Assembly: GCF_900115195.1 (NCBI RefSeq)
Contig: NZ_FOVO01000031.1
Location: forward strand, 1 to 41,039
DNA from: Xenorhabdus japonica
GTDB lineage: Bacteria > Pseudomonadota > Gammaproteobacteria > Enterobacterales > Enterobacteriaceae
Reading direction: 5' to 3'
Length of the DNA: 41,039 bases
This document shows positions 9,476-20,097 of this stretch, in pieces. Position 1 is the first letter of the stretch; each line of letters starts with the position of its first letter. The notes below the pieces were generated by a model, which had not been told where the DNA came from, did not search any database, and saw nothing but the letters and a program-made list of their open reading frames with translations. The position numbers and the translations under genes are program-made.

Positions 9476-10081
9476 ATGTCATTATCTATATCTTCTGTTG
9501 ATTTCGGCCCTTTCACCGATGTCATTGCGTTTATCATGGAGCTGGATAAGTTAAAATATGTCCATCGCAAAACGAAATTATTGAATAACACGCGCCATGA
9601 AAACTCTGCAGAACATAGCTGGCATTTTGCTCTTGCTGTGCTTGGTTTTGCTCCTTATGCCGGGGATGTCAATATTGGTCGCGTCGTGCAAATGGCTTTG
9701 ATTCATGACATTGTTGAGATCGATGCAGGTGATGTTATCGCGTTCGATCTGGCCGCCCGTGAAGCTATTTACGAACAGGAAGTTAAAGCGGCTAACCGTA
9801 TTTTTGGGTTATTGCCGGAAACCCAGCGCGATTACTTTCTGGAACTTTGGCACGAATACGAAGATTCCATCACTCCTGAAGCGCTATTTGCCAAAACACT
9901 CGATAGAATTATGCCGGTATTTATGAATCTGCATAACCAAGGGCAGAGCTGGGTTGAGAACAATATTCGTTTTGAGCAAGTTTACAACCTGCTTCAATTT
10001 GTTTCCGAAAGTTACCCTGAGCTATGGGAATATTTGCTGCCACAATTGGAAGCCGCAAAAGAAAAAGGTTGGTTAAAATAA
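9476..10081 (+). CDS. HD-domain phosphohydrolase (HDDC2/YfbR-like)
   Basis: 201-residue HD-superfamily metal hydrolase. The metal ligands are visible as HENSAEHSWHFAL (first His, then the paired His) and MALIHDIVEIDAGD (HD, plus the downstream Asp). Relatives include 5'-deoxynucleotidases such as YfbR and human HDDC2, so a nucleoside-monophosphate phosphatase role is plausible but not shown here. The ATG at 9476 is chosen because TTGAGG lies 6-12 bases before it; an upstream TTG frame adds four residues. It probably shares a transcript with ygfZ and ends before a clear hairpin. Confidence 0.85.
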   Translation: MSLSISSVDFGPFTDVIAFIMELDKLKYVHRKTKLLNNTRHENSAEHSWHFALAVLGFAPYAGDVNIGRVVQMALIHDIVEIDAGDVIAFDLAAREAIYEQEVKAANRIFGLLPETQRDYFLELWHEYEDSITPEALFAKTLDRIMPVFMNLHNQGQSWVENNIRFEQVYNLLQFVSESYPELWEYLLPQLEAAKEKGWLK

Positions 10082-10104
10082 CTCCCGCCTTGATCTTCTA
10101 AATC

Positions 10105-10142
10105 AAGCTGTCAGAATCAGTCTATACAAACTCTGACAGCTT
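10105..10142 (+). terminator. Hairpin terminator after the HD-domain gene
   Basis: Perfect 11-base arms, AAGCTGTCAGA (10105-10115) and TCTGACAGCTT (10132-10142), around a 16-base loop, followed by an A/T stretch with five T at 10152-10156. The T-run is displaced from the stem, so strength is uncertain. Confidence 0.6.
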
Positions 10143-10187
10143 CAAGTTAAATTTTTAAACATACTCAAGTCATTAAACATATTCAGT

Positions 10188-10214
10188 TAACCCCCGTCCT
10201 GCTGGACGAGGGCT
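10188..10214 (-). terminator. Putative gcvP terminator hairpin
   Basis: G+C-rich stem formed by CCCCCGTCC and GGACGAGGG around TGCT, with one mismatch, located 25-50 bases past the gcvP stop. A good U-tract is lacking on the minus strand, so it may need help or act as an mRNA 3' barrier. Confidence 0.5.
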
Positions 10215-10238
10215 TAATTGCATATTCATAAATCGCTA

Positions 10239-13115
10239 TTAACGATAATCTTCAATGGGCGCACAGGAGCAATGTAAATTGCGGTCACCGTAGACATCAT
10301 CAAGACGTTTAACTGTCGGCCAATATTTATTGGCTTTGGTTTCCACGGTTGGGAAAACGGCAGTTTCACGACTGTATGCATGATTCCAATCAGCGATCAG
10401 TTCAATCTGGACATGTGGTGCATTGACTAATGGGTTATCTTCCAAAGGCCATTCTCCTCTTGCCACTTTGCTGATTTCTTCCCGAATTGCCAGCATTGCG
10501 TCAATGAAGCGATCAATTTCAACTTTGCTTTCTGATTCCGTTGGCTCAACCATCAAAGTTCCCGCAACTGGGAATGACATAGTCGGGGCATGGAAACCGT
10601 AGTCAATCAAACGCTTGGCGATATCCATCTCACTGATACCGAACTCTTCTTTCAATGGGCGAATGTCCAGAATACATTCGTGGGCAACATATCCATCACG
10701 TCCGGTATAGAGGATCTCATAGGCTCCTTTCAGGCGGGATGCGATGTAATTTGCATTCAAGATCGCAACTTGGCTGGCTTGTTTCAGTCCTTTTGCTCCC
10801 ATCATGCGAATATACATCCAGCTAATTGGCAGAATAGATGCACTACCAAATGGCGCTGCGGATACTGCACCTAATGTAGTGACTCCGTCTATTTCTACCA
10901 CTGAATGACCCGGCACAAATGGGGCAAGGTGTTTTTTCACGCCAATCGGCCCCATGCCTGGGCCACCGCCGCCATGTGGGATACAGAAGGTTTTGTGCAG
11001 GTTCAAGTGCGAAACATCTGCGCCAATAAAACCCGGTGTAGTAATCCCCACTTGAGCGTTCATATTCGCGCCATCAAGGTAAACCTGACCGCCATTTTGA
11101 TGAATGATATCGCAAATTTCACGGATGGTTTCTTCATATACACCGTGAGTTGAGGGATAAGTCACCATGATACAAGCAAGATCATTACTGTGTTCTTCCG
11201 CTTTTTCGCGCAAATCAACCAGATCGATGTTGCCTTCTTTATCACAGTTCACAACGACAACGGTCATGCCCGCCATATGTGCAGAAGCAGGGTTTGTACC
11301 GTGAGCCGAGCTTGGGATCAGGCAAACATGGCGATGTTGTTCACCGCGGCTGGTGTAATAGCGGCGAATTGCCAGCAGACCAGCATATTCCCCTTGTGCA
11401 CCGGAATTGGGCTGCATGCAAAATGCATCATATCCGGTCAGCAGTACCAACCAATGGGAAAGCTGGCTGATCAGCTGATGATAACCCTCCGCTTGCTCTG
11501 GTGAGCAGAAAGGGTGCATATCGGTAAATTCAGGCCATGTAATCGGTGTGATTTCCGCTGCTGCATTCAGTTTCATGGTACATGACCCCAGCGGAATCAT
11601 GGCTTGATTCAGCGCCAGATCTTTACGCTCAAGACTGTGCATATATCGCATCATATCGGTTTCACTGTGGTAACGACGGAAGTTGTCATGTGTCAAAATT
11701 TCGTCATTACGCAGCATGGAGGCAGGAATAGATTGGCTGTCTGCCGCTATTTCAAGATCAAGAGCATTGATATCCAGTATTGAGTCAGAACCCGTTATCA
11801 CTTGAAACAGGGTTATCAAATCTTCACGGCTGGTTTTTTCACTCAATGATACCCCAACAGCACCAAGAATATCGGTACGCAGGTTAATGTGCGCTTTTTC
11901 CGCTCTTGCCAGTACCTGAGCCTTATCTGATACTTCAATGGTCAATGTATCAAACCATGTTTTATGACGCAGTGTGACACCTGCTTTTTGCAAGCCAGCA
12001 GCCAGAATGTCTGTCAGACGATGGATACGACCAGCAATGCGCTTCAGACCTTCTGAACCGTGGTAAACAGCATACATTCCTGCAATGTTCGCCAGCAAAA
12101 CTTGAGAAGTACAGATATTGGAGTTCGCTTTTTCACGGCGAATATGCTGCTCACGTGTTTGCATCGCCATGCGCAGTGCCCTGTTGCCTGCCGCATCACG
12201 GGAAACACCGATAATACGCCCCGGCATGGAACGCTTGAATTCATCACGGCAGGCAAAGAAAGCTGCATGAGGGCCGCCGTATCCCATCGGTACACCAAAA
12301 CGCTGTGCAGAACCAAATACAATATCAGCACCTTGTTTACCCGGCGCTGTCAGTATGACCAGTGCCATAAAGTCCGCAGCAACACTAACGATGATTTTAC
12401 GTGCTTTCAATTTTGCAATAAGGTCACTGTAATCGTGAACTTCGCCCGTTGTTCCCACTTGTTGCAGCAGGGCACCAAAGATCCCTTCCAGTTCCAGTAC
12501 TTTTTCTGCTTTATCAACAATGACTTCAAATCCAAATGTTTCAGCACGGGTACGCACAACATCCAACGTCTGTGGATGAATGTCATCTGCCACAAAGAAA
12601 CGCTCAGCGCCTTTCAGCTTGCTGATCCGTTTTGCCATTGCCATAGCTTCTGCTGCTGCTGTTGCTTCATCCAATAATGAAGCAGAGGCAAGATCTAATC
12701 CCGTCAGGTCAATGGTAACTTGCTGGAAATTCAGCAAAGCTTCTAATCGGCCTTGAGAAACTTCTGGTTGGTAGGGGGTATATGCGGTATACCAGCCAGG
12801 GTTTTCCAGCAAATTACGCAAAATAACAGGGGGAAGTATTGAGGGTGCGTATCCCATACCGATATACGATTGATAGCGTTGGTTCTGGCTCGCTATCGCT
12901 TTCAATTCAGCCAATGCCTGTTGTTCAGTCGCTCCTTCACCAACCGCAGGAGGCTCTGATAATGCGATATCACGGGGAACGATTTTATTGGTCAGATCAT
13001 CAAGAGAATTTGCACCGACTATCGCCATCATTTCTGTTTGCTGTTCAGCAGAAGAACCAATGTGGCGACGAATGAATTCACCTTGATTTTCAAGTTGGAT
13101 TAATGTCTGAGTCAT
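10239..13115 (-). CDS. gcvP: Glycine dehydrogenase (decarboxylating), P protein
   Basis: PLP enzyme that decarboxylates glycine and passes aminomethyl to the lipoyl arm of GcvH. The product is 958 residues, as in E. coli (957). The PLP-lysine motif is [18 protein letters not shown] in the C-terminal half, and the N-terminal half shows the usual FIRRHIG start and [17 protein letters not shown] start at the ATG at 13113-13115, preceded by AGGAAAT. An upstream in-frame codon adds 33 unrelated residues that read through an ERIC-like repeat, so it is rejected. Last gene of gcvT-gcvH-gcvP. Confidence 0.97.
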   Translation of the reverse strand: MTQTLIQLENQGEFIRRHIGSSAEQQTEMMAIVGANSLDDLTNKIVPRDIALSEPPAVGEGATEQQALAELKAIASQNQRYQSYIGMGYAPSILPPVILRNLLENPGWYTAYTPYQPEVSQGRLEALLNFQQVTIDLTGLDLASASLLDEATAAAEAMAMAKRISKLKGAERFFVADDIHPQTLDVVRTRAETFGFEVIVDKAEKVLELEGIFGALLQQVGTTGEVHDYSDLIAKLKARKIIVSVAADFMALVILTAPGKQGADIVFGSAQRFGVPMGYGGPHAAFFACRDEFKRSMPGRIIGVSRDAAGNRALRMAMQTREQHIRREKANSNICTSQVLLANIAGMYAVYHGSEGLKRIAGRIHRLTDILAAGLQKAGVTLRHKTWFDTLTIEVSDKAQVLARAEKAHINLRTDILGAVGVSLSEKTSREDLITLFQVITGSDSILDINALDLEIAADSQSIPASMLRNDEILTHDNFRRYHSETDMMRYMHSLERKDLALNQAMIPLGSCTMKLNAAAEITPITWPEFTDMHPFCSPEQAEGYHQLISQLSHWLVLLTGYDAFCMQPNSGAQGEYAGLLAIRRYYTSRGEQHRHVCLIPSSAHGTNPASAHMAGMTVVVVNCDKEGNIDLVDLREKAEEHSNDLACIMVTYPSTHGVYEETIREICDIIHQNGGQVYLDGANMNAQVGITTPGFIGADVSHLNLHKTFCIPHGGGGPGMGPIGVKKHLAPFVPGHSVVEIDGVTTLGAVSAAPFGSASILPISWMYIRMMGAKGLKQASQVAILNANYIASRLKGAYEILYTGRDGYVAHECILDIRPLKEEFGISEMDIAKRLIDYGFHAPTMSFPVAGTLMVEPTESESKVEIDRFIDAMLAIREEISKVARGEWPLEDNPLVNAPHVQIELIADWNHAYSRETAVFPTVETKANKYWPTVKRLDDVYGDRNLHCSCAPIEDYR

Positions 13116-13139
13116 TGATGATAATTTCCTGAAACTAGC

Positions 13140-13200
13140 TATACCTTTTATCTTCCAAGTTACATTTTTGTGTTCTGTCACTTGAAATCTATTGGCTATA
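13140..13200. repeat. Short ERIC-like palindrome (copy B)
   Basis: Arms ATACCTTTTATCTTCCAAGT (13141-13160) and CACTTGAAATCTATTGGCTAT (13179-13199) are imperfect reverse complements. The ends match the other ERIC-like copies of this window. It sits between gcvH and gcvP and could affect their relative expression. Confidence 0.6.
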
Positions 13201-13258
13201 AAAAACAAGTACATAAAAAAGCCCCATTCACAATGTGATATGGGGCAATCAAACTCAA

Positions 13259-13651
13259 TTACTCGTCTTCTTCCAAGAGGGACTGATAACCTTCAGCATC
13301 AAGCAAATTAGTGAGTTCACTCTCATCAGTTATTTTGATACGGAACAGCCAACCTTCGTTATAGGGTTCACTGTTCACTAATTCGGGAGAACCTTCCAGC
13401 CCAGGGTTAACAGCGATAATCTTACCGCTCAGTGGCGCGTAAATATCAGATGCCGCTTTGACTGATTCTACAACAGCACAATCATCACCACTATTTACCT
13501 CTATGCCTATTTCAGGCAAATCAACAAATACCATATCTCCCAATAATTTTTGGGCGTGTTCGGTAATACCTACGGTATATTCACCATCGCCTTCCGAACG
13601 AACCCATTCATGTGATTCTGTATATTTTAATTCTACTGGTACATGACTCAT
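13259..13651 (-). CDS. gcvH: Glycine cleavage system H protein
   Basis: Lipoyl carrier of the glycine cleavage complex, 130 residues. The lipoylation site is Lys65 in [13 protein letters not shown], within a biotinyl/lipoyl-like fold. The start is the ATG at 13649-13651: AAGGAG is 9 bases upstream, whereas the in-frame ATG three codons earlier abuts the Shine-Dalgarno and cannot use it. It lies 86 bases after gcvT and 143 bases before gcvP. Confidence 0.97.
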   Translation of the reverse strand: MSHVPVELKYTESHEWVRSEGDGEYTVGITEHAQKLLGDMVFVDLPEIGIEVNSGDDCAVVESVKAASDIYAPLSGKIIAVNPGLEGSPELVNSEPYNEGWLFRIKITDESELTNLLDAEGYQSLLEEDE

Positions 13652-13737
13652 AGTTGCCATCTCCTTGTTTTTTGTTCATAGAGCAAAACGTTACAACAAC
13701 TAAAACATTACAATAATCAAAATATTACGACAAAAAA

Positions 13738-14835
13738 CTACTCTACTAGCGATTTACCCATCCGCACAAAGCCCGGTTTAACAACCTGAACGGGAATTTC
13801 ACGATTACGGATCTGGACAACCGCCTGTTCACCAATACCTTGTGGTACACGTGCAAGAGCGATGCTAAATCCTAAGGTTGGGGAGAATGTTCCACTGCTA
13901 ATAACTCCGGAACGCATTTCGCCTGAATCATTAGTGAAACTAACCGTTAAACCGCCACGCAATACTCCTTTTTCACGCATGACCAATCCAACCAATTGTT
14001 CAGTGCCTGTTTCACGTTGCTTCTCCAATGCTTCGCGGCCAATGAACTGACGATCTTCCGGTTTCCAGGCAATTGTCCATCCCATGTTGGCTGTCAGTGG
14101 TGAAATGGTTTCATCCATTTCTTGGCCATAAAGATTCATACCTGCTTCGAGACGCAATGTGTCACGTGCCCCCAATCCAGCAGGTTTCACGCCTACTGCC
14201 AATAACTGTTGCCAGAAATCTGCCGCTTGTTCTTTAGACAATGCGATTTCATAACCTGCTTCACCGGTATAACCCGTCGTTGCAATAAATAGATTTCCCG
14301 ACTGAACGCCAAAGAAAGGTTTCATCCCGATTACTGTTTGCTTCTGTTCATCACTTAGCAATAATTGAACTTTGGCTTGCGCGTTTGGACCCTGAACAGC
14401 AATCAGAGCCAAATCATCACGCACGGTAATCTCAACGTCATATTCCTCAGCATGATGGTTAATCCATGCTAAGTCTTTTTCACGGGTCGCCGAGTTAACA
14501 ACCATCCGATAAAAGTTATCAGTGAAGAAGTAGACAATCAGATCATCAATGACGCCGCCAGAAGCATTTAACATTCCAGTATAAAGTGCCTTGCCCTGCT
14601 CGGTCAGCTTGGCAATGTCATTGGCCAGAAGGTAACGGAGAAAATCACGGCAACCAGTACCGTGTAGATCCACAATTGTCATGTGGGAAACGTCGAACAT
14701 CCCGGCATCAGTACGCACTGTATGATGCTCGTCGATTTGTGAACCATAGTGCAGAGGCATCATCCAGCCATGAAAATCTACCATGCGTGCTCCGCATGCC
14801 AGATGTTGATCATATAGTGGGGTGTGTTTTGACAT
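13738..14835 (-). CDS. gcvT: Aminomethyltransferase, T protein
   Basis: Transfers the C1 unit from aminomethyl-lipoyl-GcvH to tetrahydrofolate, releasing ammonia. 365 residues, like E. coli GcvT (364). The start [21 protein letters not shown] is the family N-terminus and GAGGGAA precedes the ATG at 14833-14835; a 28-residue upstream extension is not conserved. The catalytic Asp lies in [14 protein letters not shown]. First gene of the gcv operon; the 373-base spacer upstream should hold its control region. Confidence 0.97.
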   Translation of the reverse strand: MSKHTPLYDQHLACGARMVDFHGWMMPLHYGSQIDEHHTVRTDAGMFDVSHMTIVDLHGTGCRDFLRYLLANDIAKLTEQGKALYTGMLNASGGVIDDLIVYFFTDNFYRMVVNSATREKDLAWINHHAEEYDVEITVRDDLALIAVQGPNAQAKVQLLLSDEQKQTVIGMKPFFGVQSGNLFIATTGYTGEAGYEIALSKEQAADFWQQLLAVGVKPAGLGARDTLRLEAGMNLYGQEMDETISPLTANMGWTIAWKPEDRQFIGREALEKQRETGTEQLVGLVMREKGVLRGGLTVSFTNDSGEMRSGVISSGTFSPTLGFSIALARVPQGIGEQAVVQIRNREIPVQVVKPGFVRMGKSLVE

Positions 14836-15208
14836 TATTTCCCTCTTTCCATTCTTGACATGAAAACATTCGTGACCTGAAAAAACATACGGCGTATTAA
14901 CCGACAGGTGTTGGATCATGAAGCAAAGAAGCGGTTAATAACGCAAACAATACCTTGGAATCAGAAGTTATCACTGAAACAGGAAATGAACCATAAAATA
15001 AATTATCTACACTGTAGTGACAACCTTAAAAAACACTCACTATCATGCATAATTTTTATCTAATTTATTGTGTCAGAACCCTCAAGATTTTTAATAAGGC
15101 AGTAAGAAACAATATATTCAAGTTAAAAAAAGGCTAAAGTGTGAAGTAAATCTACTTAACACACCTTAGACTAACATTAGAAAAACTAATTATAAACAAT
15201 GAGCTGAA
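14836..15208. other. gcvT promoter region / ubiI 3' region
   Basis: The 373-base, A+T-rich stretch holds no gene. Its right part has the ubiI terminator hairpin (15124-15163). The rest is the expected location of the gcv promoter and its regulators (GcvA, Lrp, PurR in E. coli), but I cannot place those sites by eye. I see no tandem glycine riboswitch. Confidence 0.5.
15124..15163 (-). terminator. Terminator after ubiI
   Basis: Arms 15139-15148 and 15153-15162 pair over ten positions with one internal mismatch. On the minus strand the stem is followed by TTTAGCC and a run of seven T (15125-15131). It lies about 45 bases past the ubiI stop and closes the ygfB-pepP-ubiH-ubiI row. Confidence 0.65.
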
Positions 15209-16441
15209 TTAGATCTTTTCAACTGAAGAGGTTTGAGAAGTCAGCCAATCAGGGAGATCATTGAGCCCCATTGCATAGCGAAGCAATTGCGGTTTCATTC
15301 CTGGTAAGTGATCAGCCAGTGTTAACCCAATTCCCCGCAATAATTTTTTAGCCGGATTATTGCCATCAAATAACTGGCGGAAACTCTGCATACCCGCGAG
15401 CATAACCGCAGCACTGTGTTTGCGGCGACGTTCATAGCACCCCAAATAGAGATACTGACCGATGTCTTTTCCTTGCTGGTTCAAGCGATTCAATTCACCG
15501 ATCAATTCTGCTACATCCATAAAGCCGAGATTGACGCCCTGACCAGCCAGTGGGTGGATAGTGTGTGCTGCATCACCCAATAGTGCCATTCGATGAGCAG
15601 CAAAATTGCGCGCATAACGTCCCATCAATGGTATGGTTTGTCGATCACTGATCAGTTCACATTGACCAAGACGCATATTAAATGCCACGCTCAGTTGCCG
15701 ATTAAACAGTTCCGGTTCCATAGATTTACGCTGTTGCGCAAATCCAGACGGTAATGACCAAACAATCGAACATAGGTGAGGATCTGGCAGTGGCAAGAAA
15801 GCCAGTATTCCATCACCGTGGAAAACCTGACGTGCAACATTGGCATGAGGTTCCTCAGTACGAATTGTCGCCACCAACGCATGGTGTTCATAATCCCAGA
15901 AAGTCAGCGGTATATCTGCATATTGACGCAACCAAGAATGAGCTCCGTCTGCGCCAACAACTAAACGTGAAGTCAGCATTCTTTCATCAGATAAAGTGAT
16001 GAAGGCTTCGTTTTCCCCCCAGACAACATTCTTAAGAGAGGATGGAGTAAAAATCATCACGTCTGGCAGACTTTCCACACGTTGCCAAAGCGCTTGTCGG
16101 ATTACATGGTTTTCGACGATATGGCCCAAGTGTGTCAGGCCATTTTCCGCCACATTGAACTGAATACGCCCGAAACTATCCTGATCCCAAACTTCCATAC
16201 CCTGATAAGGTCTGGTTCGCATCGCAAGGATATCCTGCCAAACACCAAGGTGGGTTAGTAATCGTTCGCTGGCTGCATTGATGGCTGAAACCCGCAACGC
16301 ATATTCATCATTGGCATCAAATGGCTTTGTCGGTGGGTATTCTTCTACAATCGCGATGCGCAAACCGCTACCTTGCAAACCACAGGCCAGCGCAAGGCCA
16401 ACCATTCCGCCCCCTGCGATCACCACATCAAATGATTGCAT
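15209..16441 (-). CDS. ubiI: 2-octaprenylphenol hydroxylase UbiI
   Basis: FAD-dependent monooxygenase that hydroxylates the ring at C5 in ubiquinone biosynthesis (formerly VisC). 410 residues. The N-terminal FAD dinucleotide fold is DVVIAGGGMVGLALACGLQGSG, and the GD motif LLGDAAHTIHPLAGQGVNLGF binds the FAD ribose and pyrophosphate. I start at the ATG at 16439-16441; a longer frame that begins inside the 3' end of ubiH adds 21 unconserved residues. It follows ubiH with 13 bases between, as in E. coli. Confidence 0.96.
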   Translation of the reverse strand: MQSFDVVIAGGGMVGLALACGLQGSGLRIAIVEEYPPTKPFDANDEYALRVSAINAASERLLTHLGVWQDILAMRTRPYQGMEVWDQDSFGRIQFNVAENGLTHLGHIVENHVIRQALWQRVESLPDVMIFTPSSLKNVVWGENEAFITLSDERMLTSRLVVGADGAHSWLRQYADIPLTFWDYEHHALVATIRTEEPHANVARQVFHGDGILAFLPLPDPHLCSIVWSLPSGFAQQRKSMEPELFNRQLSVAFNMRLGQCELISDRQTIPLMGRYARNFAAHRMALLGDAAHTIHPLAGQGVNLGFMDVAELIGELNRLNQQGKDIGQYLYLGCYERRRKHSAAVMLAGMQSFRQLFDGNNPAKKLLRGIGLTLADHLPGMKPQLLRYAMGLNDLPDWLTSQTSSVEKI

Positions 16442-16454
16442 TTTTTCTTTCCTC

Positions 16455-17645
16455 TTAATCTGCCAATGGTGACTGTGCAACCCAACCCAATGTCCGACAG
16501 GCAAATAGATCCCGCATTGGTGGTAATATTTCCATCGTCATCAAGCCCAAATTCCGCCCAATTTTTAACGGTAAATAGTCATTGGCGAATAACCTGACCA
16601 ATCCATCTGTGATCCCAATGGTGGTTTTACGATCTGCCTGACGCTGTTGCTGATATTGTGTCAGGGTCTTATGGGAACCAATGTCTTGCCCTGAAGCAGC
16701 CGCTGCTGAAATAACCTGTGCCAGAGCCATAACATCACGCATCCCTAAGTTAAAACCCTGACCGGCGATCGGATGCAAGGTTTGGGATGCATTGCCTACC
16801 AAGGCCAGACGGTGGCTAACCTGCCTACTGGCTGTCGACAAAGCCAACGGATAACTGTATCGTTGGCCGGTTTCCAGCATTTTCCCCAAACGCCAGCCAA
16901 ATGCTTTTTGCAGATGTTGGAGAAATTCGTTTTGGTTCCAGTTATTGATTTCTGATTGTTTTTCCAGTGGGTGACACCATACCAGCGAACTGCGCCCCTC
17001 GGACATAGGTAACAGCGCCAATGGGCCATGTTTGGTAAAACGCTCGAATGCCCTTCCTTGAGGATGTTCAGAAGTCAGTACATTGGCAATAATTGCTGTC
17101 TGTTCATAAGATTGCCGCTGGAATGGTATATTGCACGCTTGAGCTATCGCAGAGTGACTACCATCCGCAGCCACCAGCAATTCTCCTGTCAGTTTTTCGC
17201 CATTATCCAGCGTAACCACCACAGAACTTTCCAAACGGTCAACAGAACTCACTCTGGCCGGACAGTGAAGTTTAATATTTGAAGATTGTTTTAATAAATC
17301 AAAAAGATGGATTCCAGCATCATGCAATTCAATCACATTGCCTAATGCCGGTATATCATAATCATCGGCGCGGATATTGACGAAACCGCTATTACCACGA
17401 TCGCTGACATGAACGTGAGTTATTGGGGTAACACTATGTTGTAGCACAGGCCAGATGCCTATCTGATTCAAGCGCTGACATGTCCCATAAGCCAAAGCAA
17501 TAGACCTTGCATCAAAACCGGGATGCTCCTGAATGGGTTCTGCTGCTTCAATCAAGGAGACTTGCAATTGACCCCGACTCAGCGAAGCAATAGCCAGAGC
17601 CAATGTAGCCCCAGTCATTCCTCCGCCCACAATAATCACGTTCAT
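16455..17645 (-). CDS. ubiH: 2-octaprenyl-6-methoxyphenol hydroxylase UbiH
   Basis: FAD monooxygenase for ring C1 hydroxylation in ubiquinone biosynthesis, 396 residues. Motifs: IIVGGGMTGATLALAI at the N-terminus and LVGNASQTLHPIAGQGFNLGMRD, where Asn replaces the usual Asp of the GD motif. It is homologous to the adjacent ubiI. It follows pepP with 44 bases between and is in the conserved pepP-ubiH-ubiI order. Confidence 0.96.
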   Translation of the reverse strand: MNVIIVGGGMTGATLALAIASLSRGQLQVSLIEAAEPIQEHPGFDARSIALAYGTCQRLNQIGIWPVLQHSVTPITHVHVSDRGNSGFVNIRADDYDIPALGNVIELHDAGIHLFDLLKQSSNIKLHCPARVSSVDRLESSVVVTLDNGEKLTGELLVAADGSHSAIAQACNIPFQRQSYEQTAIIANVLTSEHPQGRAFERFTKHGPLALLPMSEGRSSLVWCHPLEKQSEINNWNQNEFLQHLQKAFGWRLGKMLETGQRYSYPLALSTASRQVSHRLALVGNASQTLHPIAGQGFNLGMRDVMALAQVISAAAASGQDIGSHKTLTQYQQQRQADRKTTIGITDGLVRLFANDYLPLKIGRNLGLMTMEILPPMRDLFACRTLGWVAQSPLAD

Positions 17646-17689
17646 TAATAGCTTCCTGATTACTTTAACTTTTTCTGATTACTTTTATC

Positions 17690-19009
17690 TTAATTGTGCT
17701 TTGCCTGTGCCATCAGAGCTTCTATCTCATCCGGATCTTTCACGACAAATTCAGTCAGGTTTTCATTTCCTGTTTCCGTTATCACAATGTCATCTTCAAT
17801 GCGGATACCGATACCACGGTATTCCAGCGGGACATCCGCATCTGGTGCAATGTAAAGCCCGGGCTCTACAGTCAGCACCATACCGGGTTCAAGGATGCGA
17901 TTACGATCAACACCGTAATTGCCTACATCATGCACATCCAGCCCCAGCCAGTGACTCAAACCATGCATGAAAAATTGGCGATAAGCATTGGTTTCGATCA
18001 ATTGTTCGACTTCGCCATGCATAATTCCCAATTTAACTAATCCCTCTACCATGACGCGTACAATTTGCTCCGTAACCTTGTTTATGCTGGTACCCGGTCT
18101 GTACAGTTCAAGGGAAAGGTTGATGGCTTCCAGCACAATGTCATAGATTTCACGTTGGGGACGCGTAAACTTACCATTTACTGGGAATGTCCGCGTAATA
18201 TCACCAGCATATCCCTCATATTCACCCCCGGCATCGATCAACACTAAATCACCGTCTTTCATGCGACGATCATTTTCAGTGTAATGCAGGATACACGCGT
18301 TTTCTCCCGCCCCAATGATGGTGTTATAAGCCGGGTAACGGGCACCCTGACGGGTAAATTCATAGTGAATTTCGGCTTCAAGCTGGTATTCAAACATGTC
18401 AGGACGGCAAACCTGCATCGCTCTGGTATGTGCTTGGGCACTGATTTCTCCAGCTTTACGCATGATTTCCAATTCTGTTTTTGATTTAAACAGACGCATT
18501 TCATGTACCCACGGACGCCAGTCTGCCATAACCATTGGAGCACTGAGATTACGACGACCGTTTTTGCGCAATTTATCCAAAGCACCAAATACGATTTGGT
18601 CAGCGTACTCAAATTCTCCTTGAGCATGATAAATCACTTCCAGACCATTCAGTAACAAATAAAGTTGTTCATTGATATCATCGAATGGCAGGGCACGATC
18701 CACCCCCAATTTTTCTGGTGCAGCTTCTTGACCAAGACGGCGACCAAACCAAATTTCCGCAGTCAAATCACGAACTCGATTAAACAACACACTATGATTG
18801 TGAGTTTCATTGCTTTTGATCAGTATCAGAACGGCTTCCGGCTCATTGAACCCTGTCAGATAAAGAAAATCACTGTGCTGACGGTAGGGATATTCACTAT
18901 CTGAATTACGTGTCGCAGGCGAGGCAGAAAAAATAATGGCGGCACTGGCTGGTGCCATTTTTGACAATAATGCCTGACGACGGGATAAATATTCTTGCTT
19001 ATTAGTCAT
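17690..19009 (-). CDS. pepP: Xaa-Pro aminopeptidase PepP
   Basis: Removes N-terminal residues that precede proline. 439 residues, like E. coli aminopeptidase P (441). The dinuclear metal site of the pita-bread fold can be read: Asp in VLIDAGGEYEGYAGDITRTFP (two ligands), His in HGLSHWLGLDVHDVG, Glu in LTVEPGLYI and Glu in GIRIEDDIVIT. It follows ygfB across a spacer that holds an ERIC-like repeat. Confidence 0.97.
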   Translation of the reverse strand: MTNKQEYLSRRQALLSKMAPASAAIIFSASPATRNSDSEYPYRQHSDFLYLTGFNEPEAVLILIKSNETHNHSVLFNRVRDLTAEIWFGRRLGQEAAPEKLGVDRALPFDDINEQLYLLLNGLEVIYHAQGEFEYADQIVFGALDKLRKNGRRNLSAPMVMADWRPWVHEMRLFKSKTELEIMRKAGEISAQAHTRAMQVCRPDMFEYQLEAEIHYEFTRQGARYPAYNTIIGAGENACILHYTENDRRMKDGDLVLIDAGGEYEGYAGDITRTFPVNGKFTRPQREIYDIVLEAINLSLELYRPGTSINKVTEQIVRVMVEGLVKLGIMHGEVEQLIETNAYRQFFMHGLSHWLGLDVHDVGNYGVDRNRILEPGMVLTVEPGLYIAPDADVPLEYRGIGIRIEDDIVITETGNENLTEFVVKDPDEIEALMAQAKHN

Positions 19010-19040
19010 ACCCTCTCCTGCAATTCCATTGTTAGTTATT

Positions 19041-19166
19041 ATGCCCTTTATCGTTCAAGTCGCTGTTTGGTTAGTCGTATTAATTCTCCGAATCACATAA
19101 TCAACTGCGCTCCTGAGAGTTTCTTTCAGCCATTACGCTGCAACTTGAAATCTATTAGATAAATAT
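19041..19166. repeat. ERIC-like element (copy C)
   Basis: Left arm begins ATGCCCTTTATCGTTCAAG (19041) and the right arm ends with GCTGCAACTTGAAATCTATT (19137-19156). Between them is a partly palindromic core with GAATCAC and GCTCCTGAGA blocks that recall the ERIC centre. About 126 bases, the usual full ERIC length, though diverged. It lies between ygfB and pepP. Confidence 0.65.
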
Positions 19167-19172
19167 CGCCAA

Positions 19173-19742
19173 TCAGTGCAACGTTGGCTTTTCATTTTTG
19201 CCTGCTGTTTTAGGTATCGCTAACGCGATATAGCAGAGTTGAACTGCAACACGAACATATTCCAGTATTTCTTCAAGAGCTTGGGATAATTCTTCCTGAT
19301 CTTCACTTTCGTCATAGCCCAACATACCGATATTACGTAAATCGGTAACAATTTCCTTAACTTCCGGCCTTTCTGTCAACTTGGGATTCGCTACTCCCAA
19401 TCCCAGCAGAAAGTGATTCACCCATCCCGCCAACGCATCTGCGCATTCAAAAATCCCGGCCTCTTCATTAGGAAGTAGCAGATGAAACGAGAAATTACTG
19501 TTATCCAGTGATTCAAATGTTGTTTCATACAATTCCCTGAGCGGCTGAGCCAAAACCTGAGAAAATGCCAAACCATCATTAGCGAGATCATGCACCAATG
19601 TCTGCCAACTACTATCATGATTTCCACCACATAGTAATCCACTGATTAAGCCATGCATTTCTGCTGCTGTCAGCGCAACGGACTGTTGATGCAAAATTTC
19701 ATCAAATGACTGATAATTAGGTAATGAGTTTTGTATAGACAT
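19173..19742 (-). CDS. ygfB: YgfB/YecA-family (UPF0149) protein
   Basis: 189-residue protein of the UPF0149 family, upstream of pepP as in E. coli and Pseudomonas. The family features are the Q-rich start with SFDEILHQQ, the SGLLCGG block near residue 33 and a C-terminal [10 protein letters not shown] helix. In Pseudomonas aeruginosa YgfB modulates beta-lactam resistance; the role here is unknown. Divergent from zapA. Confidence 0.93.
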   Translation of the reverse strand: MSIQNSLPNYQSFDEILHQQSVALTAAEMHGLISGLLCGGNHDSSWQTLVHDLANDGLAFSQVLAQPLRELYETTFESLDNSNFSFHLLLPNEEAGIFECADALAGWVNHFLLGLGVANPKLTERPEVKEIVTDLRNIGMLGYDESEDQEELSQALEEILEYVRVAVQLCYIALAIPKTAGKNEKPTLH

Positions 19743-19832
19743 GTATATTGATCATCGTTGGCGATATAAGTTCATGCTATGCTACCATCAAGGGGAGTCG
19801 CTATACCAGACAGCACACACCGATATATCCTC

Positions 19833-19957
19833 AATAGATTTCGAGTTGCAGCGTGATGGCAAGGACATCCATCCCCAGAAATATAGATTATTTTGTATCT
19901 ATAGCTAACTGGGATGAGTGAACATTGTCCAAAAGCAATGGCTTGAAAGATGAAGGG
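19833..19957. repeat. ERIC element (copy D)
   Basis: Shows the ERIC core: ATCCCCAG at 19871-19878 and AACTGGGATGAGTG at 19907-19920, flanking a central palindrome, AGATTATTTTGTATCT. Outer arms are AATAGATTTCGAGTTGCAGC (19833-19852) and GCTTGAAAGATGAAGGG (19941-19957). About 125 bases long, matching full-length ERIC (about 127). Confidence 0.75.
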
Positions 19958-20035
19958 AAGAAAAAGGGAAGCTTTTGGTATTGTACGGTAATGATTGGTG
20001 TCGGCCTTGTTTTTATACCAAAATGTATTTATGCC

Positions 20036-20097
20036 CAATAGATTTCAAATTGCAGCTCCATCAAATAAAGCCGCAATTTGAAAGATAAGGGGTATAT
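20036..20097. repeat. Short ERIC-like palindrome (copy E)
   Basis: Arms ATTTCAAATTGCAGC (20042-20056) and GCCGCAATTTGAAAGAT (20070-20086) form a stem; the right end GGGGTATAT matches the ERIC terminus. The core is deleted, as in copies A and B. It lies 44 bases before zapA. Confidence 0.7.

Noticed and set aside
12060-12677. Plus-strand frame of 205 codons inside gcvP.
   Set aside because: It is antisense to a highly conserved gene, rich in Cys and His as expected of a shadow frame, and resembles no family.
14836-15208. Possible glycine riboswitch before gcvT.
   Set aside because: No tandem aptamer-like arrangement is seen; enterobacterial gcv operons are controlled by GcvA, Lrp and PurR instead.
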